A stretch of 64,000 nt of DNA from Gavia stellata (lineage: Eukaryota; Chordata; Aves; Gaviiformes; Gaviidae): contig NC_082595.1 of assembly GCF_030936135.1 (NCBI RefSeq), positions 18,985,930 to 19,049,929 of the forward strand, written 5' to 3'. Every line of letters starts with the position of its first letter. Within the stretch, counting starts at the first letter, position 1. The position numbers and the translations under genes are program-made. Shown here in pieces: positions 22,540 through 32,100 of this stretch. The notes beneath the pieces were generated by a model. That model saw only the letters and a list, made by a program, of their open reading frames with translations, had not been told where the DNA came from and did not search any database.

Positions 22540-22975
22540 AACCCCTAGTTATAGTAAGTTGGGGAATGAGAAAGTAAAATTTTTAGTAGATATGGGGGCT
22601 ACTTATTCAGCATTGAATACATGCTAAGGGTAATTTGAGTAATCAAAGCACGTCAATTATTGGTGCCACAAGGCAGAAAGAAAATCAACCGTTTTTCCAG
22701 CCTTTGAAGTTTGGAATTTGGAAAAGGTTGTTAACCCATCCATTTCTCTATATTCCAGATTGCCCTATGGCGCTACTAGGATGAGATATGTTAAGTAATT
22801 GGAATACACAAATTACTTTTGAGAAAGGGAAAACCCAAATCCATATTCTTGAAAATAAAGCTTTGGATGCCCAAGTTTTTATGTTACAGAAGGAAGCCAA
22901 GTTACAGGAGATACCAGAAGAAGTTGAAAATGCTGTAACACCTCTTGTATGGACTTCAGGAACACCAGGACGATC
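22540..22975 (+). pseudogene. Degenerate retroviral protease
   Basis: The aspartic protease core is recognisable at 22580-22620 as FLVDMGATYSAL. The family's active site is D-T/S-G; here it reads D-M-G, with the Asp codon at 22589-22591. A flap-side and C-terminal segment follows in broken frames up to about 22975. Not functional as it stands. Confidence 0.75.
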
Positions 22976-22999
22976 TTGAGCAGCAGAACCGGTAATCAT

Positions 23000-24260
23000 C
23001 CAGTTGAAACCAGATGCCAGACTGGTAGGACGGAAACAGTACCCAGTTAAATTAGAAGCAAGAAAAGGATTAGAACCATTAATAGAACAATTTTGTAAAT
23101 TTTGGGTTATTAAAAGAATGCCACTCAGAATACAACACCCTGATCTTGCCAATTAAAAAGCCGCATTCAGAAGAATATAGATTGGTTCAGGACTTAAGGG
23201 CTATAAATCAAATTGTGCAGGACGTCCACCCGATAGTGACAAACCTGCATATTCTCTTGACCACCCTGAAGGAAACAGACAAATGGTTTACTGTATTGGA
23301 TCTGAAAGATGCGTTCTTTTGCCTTCCGCTAGCCACTGGGAGTCAGGAACTGTTTGCTTTCGAGTGGGAAAGCCCTAAGACTGGTAGAAAAACTCAGTTG
23401 TGCTGGACAGTATTACCACAAGGATTTAAGAATAGCCCTACAATCTTTGGAAATCAATTAGCCAAAGAATTAGAAGACTGGCAAAAGATGCATAGGTGCC
23501 CAGGTGGCCAAGAAGGCCAACGGCATCCTGGCCTGTATCAGAAATAGCGTGGCCAGCAGGAAGAGGGAAGTGATCATGCCCCTGTACTCAGCGCTGGTGA
23601 GGCCGCACCTCGAATACTGTGTTCAGTTTTGGGCCCCTCACTACAAGAAGGACATTGAGGTGCTGGAGCGTGTCCAGAGAAGGGCGACGAAGCCTGTGAG
23701 GGGTCTGGAACACAAGCCTTATGAGGAGTGGCTGGGGGAACTGGGGTTGTTCAGTCTGGAGAAGAGGAGGCTGAGGCGAGACCTTATCGCTCTCTACAAC
23801 TACCTGAAAGGGGGTTGCAGAGAGGTGGGTGTTGGCCTCTTCTCCCAAGTGACGAGTGACAGGACAAGAGGAAATGGCCTCAAGTTGCGCCAGGGGAGAT
23901 TCAGACTGGATATTAGGAAGAATTTCTTTACTGAGAGAGTGGTAACACAGTGGAATAGACTGCCCAGGGAGGTAGTGGAGTCACCCTCCCTGGAGGTATT
24001 CAAGGAACGTGTGGACGTGGCATTGTGGGACGTGGCTTGATGGGCATGGTGCTGTGTGGTGGTTTGTTTTTTTTGTTAATGGTTGGACTTGATGATCTTA
24101 CAGGTCTTTTCCAACCTTAGTGATTCTGTGAAATATCACCTTGCTGCAGTACATAGATGACATACTGCTAACAGCAAGTAACAGGGAGGATTCCATACAA
24201 AAGACAATAGACCTCCTAAACTTTTTGGGGCTGGCAGAGTATTTTTCAAAACAATTAGGC
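23000..24260 (+). pseudogene. Degenerate reverse transcriptase, split by a CR1 insertion
   Basis: An N-terminal part (about 23000-23145) and an open frame at 23146-23495 hold the fingers and first palm motifs: LVQDLRAINQ, VLDLKDAFF with the first catalytic Asp, and LPQGFKNSPTIF. The sequence is then interrupted by a CR1 copy at 23496-24131. It resumes with the catalytic box LQYIDDILL at 24143-24169. The thumb and connection are shortened by a deletion just after LNFLGLAE near 24240. The residues of the active centre survive on both sides of the insert, but the coding path is destroyed. Confidence 0.9.
23496..24131 (+). mobile_element. CR1 LINE fragment nested in the provirus RT
   Basis: A 5'-truncated CR1 copy of about 636 bp whose frame at 23504-24040 encodes the C-terminal end of the CR1 ORF2 protein ([20 protein letters not shown], ..[13 protein letters not shown], ..[19 protein letters not shown]). 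It ends with the CR1 3' tail: a GGTTGGACTTGATGATCTTA segment, then a degenerate ATTCTGTGA. The host retroviral frame is recognisable on both sides, which proves it inserted after the provirus. No clear target duplication is seen, as is common for CR1. Confidence 0.93.
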
Positions 24261-25030
24261 AATGTTAGCAAAGGATGGCCAGCATGTCTCCGAGCAGTGG
24301 CGGCTACAGTACTACTGATCCAAGAGGCCTGAAAATTGACGTTCGGGCAAAAGCTAACTGTATTTTTGCCCCATGCAGTTAACAGCAGTGCTAGAAGAAA
24401 AAGGAGGACACTGGTTGTCACCAAGCTGGATGCTGAAATATCAAGCCATTCTTTTGGAACAAGACAATGTGAAGCTGAAAGTAACCACGATCCTGAATCC
24501 AGTGACCTTTCTAACTATTGATCTTGGTGGAGAAGAATTAACTCATGACTGTTTGCAAATGATGGAACAGATGTATTCCAGCAGAGTAGACCTGAAAGAC
24601 ATGCCTATAGAGAATGTGGACTGGGACCTGTTCATAGACGGTAGCAGTTTTATGCGGAACGGAACACGGAAAGCAGGTTACACAGTGGGAACCATTAAGG
24701 AAGTAACTGAGACAAAGGCTTTGCCATCCAACGCTTCGGCCCAGAAAGCAGAATTCATAGCCCTGCTAAGAGCAATTAATCTACCTCGATTCGTGGCAAT
24801 TATGCATTGCAAGGTGCAAAAATTTGGAAATAGCCCAGTGCATATAGGAAACTGTATGGTAGATAAAGCTGCAAAAGAAGCAGCTGAAGGTCAAATATTG
24901 CTAGTTTTGCTGGAAAGGGTCCAGAGGTTGGGACCTAAGAGTCCACACTATACAGCAAAAGACAACCAATTGGCTAATCTACTGAAGGTGAATAAACCAA
25001 GAAGGGTGGTGGGTGACTCCTTCACATCAA
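24250..25030 (+). pseudogene. Degenerate RT connection and RNase H
   Basis: The connection domain is seen at about 24250-24400 (SKGWPACLRAVAAT, then FGQKLTVF). The open frame at 24373-25059 contains RNase H: DLFIDGSS with the first catalytic Asp at 24637-24639, and QKAEFIALLRAI with the catalytic Glu. A deletion after this motif joins it to the end of the domain (CKVQKFGNSPVHIGN, then DKAAKEAA), so the third and fourth catalytic Asp region is missing or altered. Confidence 0.85.
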
Positions 25031-25034
25031 GTAA

Positions 25035-25980
25035 GAGTTACACAGGAAATTATGCGTGAATTGGCTAATAGACAACATGAAGAAACTCACTGGGGAATTG
25101 AGACAATGGTGGAAGCATTGAAAACACAAGTGCTAAGTGTACGAATGACTGTAATAGTCAAAAAGCATAGTGAAGAAACGTGAATTATGCTGGAATAACA
25201 ATCCTCACTTACCCCAAAGACCTTTACCAGGGGTAACAAAGAGAGGAAACAGTCCAGGAGAATATTGGCAAATAGACTTTTCCAAATTACCGCGGCAAAA
25301 TGGATACTGGTATCTTTTAGTAATGATAGATACTTTTTCAGTCTGGCCGGAAGCTTTCCCTTGTCGCACCAGCAAGGCAAAAGAAGTAGCAAAAATGTTA
25401 TTTAAGGAAATAATACTGAGATTTGGCGTACCCATAGGACTATCTTTGGATAGGGGTCCACACTTCGTAGCAGAAGCTGTTCAAAGTTTAGCTAAAGCAT
25501 TAGGGGTAAAATGGGATCTCCATGCTCCATGGAGACCTCAATCAAGTGGGAAAGTAGAAAGAATTAATCAAAGCCTAAAAAGACAAATAAGTAAAATTTG
25601 CCAAGAGGCTCAGATAAAGTGGCTGGATGTTTTACCTTTAGCTTTGCTACGAATATGCATCCAGCCTAGAACTAAGGAAAAGGTTAGTCCTTTTTAAATC
25701 ACATATGGTAAACCTTGTCAGGTGACAGAAGCAGGAGTTAATCCTGAAATAGCAGGAAAACATTACCTGAAAGAATAAGTTATCTCTCTAGGAAAGGTTC
25801 TGTCCTCTCTCCACAGGTACGTCACTGCGAGCGCATCGCTATCCCTGGACGTGCCTGTGCATCAATACCAACCTGGAGACTGGGTGTATCTGAGGAGATG
25901 GTCAGGCGAACCATCGAAGGAGAAGTGGAAAGGACCTCTCCAGATTTTACTCACCGCCTACACAGCTGTCAAGCTTGAAG
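25035..25980 (+). pseudogene. Degenerate integrase with intact catalytic triad
   Basis: A damaged HHCC zinc domain is visible near 25060-25200. The open frame at 25170-25697 holds the core: Asp at 25275-25277 (WQIDF), Asp at 25449-25451 (LDRGP) and Glu at 25557-25559 (GKVERIN). The last two are separated by 35 residues, the DD35E spacing. A stop at 25695-25697 and a frame change follow. The C-terminal GPY/F-like part is in the frame at 25851 (GDWVYLRRW, EKWKGPLQILL). The zinc domain is broken and the frame interrupted, so a working enzyme is not expected. Confidence 0.9.
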
Positions 25981-25984
25981 GAGT

Positions 25985-26084
25985 CACAGCGTGGATAATA
26001 ATTTATGTAGTCATAATTGTAGTTATTATAGGAATCTGCATAAGTTGTACTAAGAGAGCCATTGAGAAAAATACATGGAAGTAG
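25985..26084 (+). pseudogene. Remnant of Env membrane anchor and tail, joined to integrase
   Basis: Immediately after the integrase C-terminal motif, in the same open frame (25851-26084), comes a hydrophobic stretch rich in Ile and Val (IIYVVIIVVIIGICISC) followed by a short basic tail and TAG, then the polypurine tract. This is the expected form of a retroviral Env transmembrane anchor. All the surface subunit and most of the transmembrane subunit are deleted. The breakpoint lies near 25985. Confidence 0.7.
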
Positions 26085-26104
26085 TAAGAAAATCTAACTA
26101 CTTC

Positions 26105-26116
26105 CAAAGGGGGGAT
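26105..26116 (+). promoter_or_regulatory. Polypurine tract of the provirus
   Basis: AAAGGGGGGAT directly precedes the TG of the 3' LTR, the position of the plus-strand primer. Confidence 0.85.
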
Positions 26117-26760
26117 TGATACCAAAGACTTAAACAATTTAGTTAGCGTACAAAGAACAGACCCCTTTTGTGCAAACTGTGTACAGATAAGTTAAGAAGA
26201 TACTGCATCACATAAACTGAAATATGCATTAGTTTTCCTGGAAACGGGCTGGCTGTGGTGACTGGCTGTATTGGGTTATGTTGATGTTGTTTACCTTGAG
26301 ATAAAATGTATAATGAGATATAGCACCTTGGAGGAGCTTCTGGGTCTCCTGACAATGACTGATATACAACCTTGAGACTTGGTATTGTCTACATACCAAG
26401 CACCAAAGTCAGTGAAATGCCCCAAATGGGTGTCCTAAGGCTGACCTACCTCATTATAATGTTAAAACCCACACCTCCTAGCTAGAAAAGCCCCCTACTC
26501 TCTGGGCATGCACAGTGAATTAAGAGAACTGTATCTTTAAGATGAAGTAAGAAGGATACTAACCAATAGTTAGCTAAGGGCTGGGAGCAGTAGGTGTAAC
26601 TAACTTTGTTAACTGTTTAAATACTTGTCATGATTTCAATTGGGTGTGCATGCTAGGAGGAAAAATCCCCCATGCACCCAGCGCTGCAATAAACCCAATG
26701 TCGGCTTTCTAAACCATCATGTAGTTTGGAGAGTTTTCTTGGTTACGATTTTCGGTAACA
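26117..26760 (+). repeat. 3' LTR
   Basis: 644 bp, TG to CA, closely similar to the 5' LTR. By eye there are roughly 20 single-base differences plus a few indels, the largest being the loss of about 15-17 bp relative to the 5' copy in the agccccc tract. Poly(A) signal AATAAA at 26688-26693. The divergence implies an insertion that is old but well within avian evolution. Confidence 0.95.
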
Positions 26761-26764
26761 AACT
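26761..26764. repeat. 3' target-site duplication of the provirus (AACT)
   Basis: Matches the four bases before the 5' LTR. Confidence 0.8.
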
Positions 26765-28937
26765 TTTCGCCCTTGGCACATGACAACATCCACGGCTACT
26801 GGAAGCAAAGTTGTTAGCGTGCAGCTGATGGCATTCCCTTATCTTTACCGCTTTGACAGTCTCTCAGTTTTATGCAGACAGTACCTGTTCTTATTTTTCA
26901 GAGATAAGAGTGGATGAAGGAAATGAAGTAAAATGTAGAAAAAATGTAATTAAAAATAGATTTTAACACCGAAATGTGCGTGTACTTGTACATGTATGAA
27001 GTATCATAAATGAACTTCCCTAATTAATCAAAATCAGAACTAGCAGAAGAGCAGTAGTACAGAGTTGCTTGATAACGTGCATGTAACTTGCAAGTAGGTG
27101 GGTTGCCTGACTGTTGTGAATGAAGATCAACGAGACAGCAATTATAGGCTTGTAAGGTACAGGTCTTGAAGGAGTATCCGAGGCTTGAGATTTGCAGCTG
27201 AGTAACGAATACATCCTTTGGTTTGTTCCTTTGGTGTAATAAAAGGTTTTATATTTTGAGGGCATTTCAATTTAACTATATTGTCTATAAACTCTCAAAT
27301 AATTATGTTGTGATAAATATTATTGCTGGTATAAATAGAGATGCAACTGGACTGATGTGAGTTAAGTTAATCTTGCTTGTTACAAAGTAAATGTTACTGG
27401 AAGTGTATGTTCCATAAATCTGTTCAGTGCAGAGTTGTCTTTGCTAATTGTAAATTAACCAGTGTAAATGGAAGAAACAGTTTGTTATTATGAAAAACTG
27501 TAAAAATTAATTTACTCTCGTGTCAGGATAGAAGAATGACTGTACAGTATTCTGTGTTCCCATGGTTAGGCTGCCTCCAGTATCTCGGCCAGCATTGCTG
27601 GTTCCACATGTGTAATGGCTACATGGGCACATAGCTCCTAATTCAAGTAGCAGAGACAGCCTGAGGAAAGGTGGGGGTTTGTTCCCATTTGTGCTGTGAT
27701 CCGTATTATTAGTTTAGTATGCTGTATTTTTCTCAAATCTTGTTTTCTATTTCTATCACTTTTTCTGGTTTAGTTTAAAGTTCTTTGGGATCATGTTTCT
27801 ACAGTATCTTGATTTTGGGTTAAGGGTTTCCAGGTGTTACAGAAGTGCATATTTTGTCATAATACTTTTAAAATATAGCTTAAAAGTGCATTAATGTCAT
27901 GAATATTTCACCTGAAAAAATTAATGTGTTAGCTGTGTGCAGTGTATGGCCTCATCGTTTTCCTGCTTCTTGTGGTACACCATCTTTCTTCAGCACTAAG
28001 TATGTGCCCGTTTTGAAAAATGGCTAGTCATTGGAGCACAGAAGGTGTCTCTGAAAATATGGATGCTTATTAACTGAAACAGCCAACGTCTTTATATTTA
28101 AAAGTAAACCGATATATAACAATAGAAGCTGATTTAAGACCTAAATTCTCCTGTGTATGCCCTTGCCACTTGAGACTATGGAAAGCCTCTGTTGCTGAAA
28201 TAAACCAAAACCAACAAAACTAAAACCTCTGTGAATTAAGAAGTAACAAAATAATTCCATAGAAGATATGACTAATGCAGTAATCTATATTGTACATTAA
28301 TGGACAGTCTCCTACTTTCATGACTAAGAGGTATTAGGGGGTTTATCTTCTTACATATATGAGGGAACAAGAAGGCTTCAAGAAAACTGAGTGTAAAGGG
28401 TAAGAAAATTGTATTGTACATTGTAAAGCTTTGCTCTTTGACAGACTTTGTCTGTTATTTATTAAAAGCTATCCAGATTGTTTATTTTCTCCCAGTTCTG
28501 GAACATTGATTGGAATCCTGCAAAAACGCTGATTTTAGTAGAGACTTGGGAGTTAAGACAATGTTTAATTGGTCAAATTATTTATTTCTTTATAATTTAG
28601 GTGCATTTTAATTCGGGTAAAATTGCTTTCTAATGGTAACTTTAAAATTGTTTAATTTTTAATTCCTGTTGTTGGAAGCTTTATTTTAAGTAAATGGATT
28701 GACAGAACAACAAGGCGACAGAATTCTCTGAAATACTCTCTGTGGGCTGGAATTATTGATGCAAACTGCATTGAGTCTTGTTGTAAATGAACTTTAGTAG
28801 AAAATCTCTTGGTTTCATTTTTCTTGTAATATATGGTAACTTAGACTAGTTGCTTTTTTTGTAATCATGGGTTGATCTTTGCCATTTTTTAATATTTGTG
28901 CCCTTTATAATACTGGTTGTTTTCTTTTTCCCTTAAG
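26765..28937. other. BTBD9 5' intron after the provirus
   Basis: AT-rich non-coding DNA with no recognised exon or transposon. The acceptor of the first coding exon lies at its end (tttttcccttaag). Confidence 0.55.
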
Positions 28938-29148
28938 GCTACCAATATCACCATTCCTCCAAGATGAGTAACAGCCATCCACTTCGTCCTTACACAGCTG
29001 TGGGTGAGATTGACCACGTTCACATTCTGTCAGAGCATATTGGTGCTCTAATGAATGGGGAAGAATATAGTGACGTTACCTTTATTGTGGAAAAGAAACG
29101 TTTTCCGGCACACAGAGTGATCCTGGCTGCTAGGTGCCATTATTTCAG
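28938..29148 (+). CDS. BTBD9: BTBD9 first recognised coding exon
   Basis: 26 bp of 5' leader (28938-28963), then residues 1-61 and two bases of Arg62. The start ATG at 28964 has A at -3. The 26-bp leader is itself open in the BTBD9 frame. Contains the first half of the BTB domain. Donor TTCAG|GTGAAG. Confidence 0.93.
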
Positions 29149-32100
29149 GTGAAGTATAGCTTTTTGTCAGGCTCACAGGAAATTTTCATGCAGATAAGAT
29201 AAACATTGTTTCTCTATGAACTTTTCAGGGTGTAATCATCTGTCCCTTGAGTGTGACCTTTTCTGTGTGAATGTTTCCCAGCATATCAAATCGTTGTGTC
29301 CAAATATAAAAAGATAAATACCATGTCATGATGTTATTCTTTTGACCTTCATTAAATTGGATTTTGAAGGTAGTTTCACAAATTCAAGAGAAAGATAACT
29401 TCAGAACACAAAAGTTCTGCTATAAAATTGTTTTGATTTCTCGGAGTATGGATGGTGTGCTTCTATGGAATATAATCAGTTAGAAAATTTAATTTTGATG
29501 TGCTGGAATTGTGTATTTAAAGAGGTCTCACTGATACAGGTTAGAATATATATTTTAAAACTAGGAATATTATTAATCCAGCTTTTTAAAGAGCTGAGCA
29601 TTTTTCACTCTAAATGTAATTAATAGAACTTCCTGATAATCCTCTTCCAGTTAATTTTGTCAGAGGGGTAAGCTAATAACTAAAGTGTGAATGCAAATTG
29701 TGTTCAAATTGACTATCATATTTTTAAAAAAAATTGTGAGTACTTTGATTTTTCTCAAGTTTCTTGATTTCATCGAAGTTGCCATGTGCTGGGTTTAGAG
29801 CAAGGAATAAAGGATCAAGAATCCCAAGATTTGCTGATCTGCCACTGCTGTTATAGTGGTGAACTATTTGTTTCACTTGCTTTCTGAAAATTTTTCATTT
29901 TTTTCTTTCTCACTGATAGCACTATATTAAAAGAAAAGGTACGAGAATCGTATCTGAATTTCTGCTTCACAAGCTGTTGTTCAAAGTGGAGATGGAGCAA
30001 TTGTTGTGTAGGATAAAAACATGATGCATTAGAATATTATTCTTGTGCAGCTGCTTTCAGAGCAGAGCTGCACTTAAAATGCCAAGTATAAGGGTTTTTC
30101 TTTTGTAGATTCTTAAACCATATCACCTTTGTGTTCCCCTTGTTGTAATTTATTGCTTTCTCTTTCTATTTTATGCCTAGTTTTTATCAGGATATAAATT
30201 TCTCAAATTTTATCTTCCTTGTAGAGCATTATTGTATGGTGGAATGAGAGAATCTCAGCCTGAAGCAGAAATTCCTCTTCAGGACACCACTGCAGAAGCA
30301 TTTACCATGCTGTTGAAATATATTTACACTGGTCGTGCCACACTACGAGATGAGAAAGAGGAGGTTCTCCTAGACTTCCTAAGCCTAGCACATAAATACG
30401 GGTTCCCAGAACTGGAGGATTCCACATCTGAATATCTTTGCACAATACTTAATATTCAGAATGTCTGTATGACATTTGACGTTGCCAGTCTTTATTCCCT
30501 TCCGAAATTAACTTGTATGTGCTGTATGTTCATGGATAGAAATGCCCAAGAGGTGCTCTCCAGTGAAGGCTTCCTGTCACTTTCTAAGGTATATCTTTTG
30601 TTTGCACTTTTTTTCGCAGGAATATTAATTTTAGTCTGTATACAACTTCATGATAAAATACTAATGGGGGCACCAAATACAAGTTTATATGTTAGTTAAC
30701 AGATATCATTTTATACTAGTGAAACTGTGACAGTTGGAAATGTTCAAGCCAAGCTGAACTGAAAATCCTGGTGATCTGTTCTGAATTTTTTAGGTATTTA
30801 ATTTTGACCAGTCAGTATAGCTAAATATAGTAAATCTGATGGAATATTCTAAAGGGTGGGAGCAAGCAATCTGATCTTAATTTGTCTTTTTTCATCTGTT
30901 CTTGAAATAATATAATTTAGCTTCTGAATGCAGCCCAGGGGATATAAAGTAAAAATCTGAAGGTAGCAGAAGATACTCTATTAATTTCTTGATATAGGCT
31001 GCCTCAGTGATGGGTTATTTTTCTACTATGTGAGCTAAAGCATTCTGGAGGTTGCTGTGATTTATATTGCTGATTGTCGTCATGTTCTGAAATTGCATAG
31101 TATGGTGGTGTTGTAGGGTGGTTTGGGTTTTTTGTGTGTTGTTGTTGTTAGATGCATAAATATTTGTGCCTGAGTCAGGCTGTTCTATGATGCTGAAATT
31201 TTCCACTTACTCTGGTGTGGTCTTTGAGCTGGATATAATACTGATAGAGTGTTTTCAAGTGGCATTCACATGAAGCATCTTGAGTGTCTTGAATGATGGT
31301 TTAATTTTTTTTTTTAAAGTGTTTTTAGTGGAAAAACTGTGATGGGTCTATTCCTTGAATAAGTACAAGACACTCTGCTCCACTGACTAACTTAGTAGCC
31401 ATGTAGGGAAAAAATGTTTTTTTCTCTCTACTGTACTCTGTCATGCACAGTTTGTTAAATCTGAGTTCTGAGAGCATATTATCAGTAAAGAAATTAGCAA
31501 ATGTCATTCATCAGGAAGTGCCAACATTATGACCTCTTTGGCGTAGCCAGTCCTAGTGTATGCGAGAAATTTATCCTTTTTTTAGGCAAACTCCTAATTA
31601 TTTTGCTAGCTAAGTGAAAATCAAAAAGCTGTTCAATTCTTTTTGTTCCCATTTTGCAGTCAGTGGGTTTTCTGCATGAATAAGAGCCACTGAAGTTTTT
31701 AGCTGCTGCTTCTAAGTTGGTACCAAAAGAGAGAGAGAAGGGTGGTGGTGGGGAGGAAGCTCAAATAGTTAGAAATGGTTTAAAAAGGTGATTCCAAGCC
31801 ACGCTATTTTTCTCATTGGTGTTCTTAGACCAGCTTAAGTTTAAAAGAATGCTTTGAACTATACTACCAAATCCCCAAATAACTTCTTACATTCCAAAGT
31901 AAATTTGAAGTAGTAACTGGAATTAAATTGGTTTGAATAGTTCTCCACATTTAAATTCTGACTTATTTGTCCTAGTTGGTTTGTGATATTACCTATTATT
32001 TACATGATGGAGTCTATAATTCTTGCATAGGTAACTAAAACAAGCTACAGTTTCAGGTAGTCACTCCTTTGGAGATTATTTTTAATAACTGCAAGTTAAA

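Larger units (their letters stand above)
19844..26760 (+). mobile_element. Class I (gammaretrovirus-like, W-type) endogenous retrovirus, defective
   Basis: A near full-length provirus in the order 5' LTR, primer binding site, gag, pro, RT, RNase H, integrase, remnant Env anchor, polypurine tract, 3' LTR. Both LTRs begin TG and end CA and are flanked by the same 4 bp, AACT (19840-19843 and 26761-26764). The gag matrix-like module and the tRNA-Trp-like primer site point to the group that includes mammalian ERV-W/ERV-9-like elements; the integrase has a GPY/F-type C-terminus as in gammaretroviruses. All genes are broken by stops, frameshifts and deletions, and almost all of env is missing. A CR1 copy is nested in RT. 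It lies in sense orientation in a BTBD9 intron. Group assignment is by eye, not by phylogeny. Confidence 0.93.

Noticed and set aside
23504-24040. 179-codon frame considered as a host gene
   Set aside because: It is the C-terminus of CR1 ORF2 inserted in a provirus.
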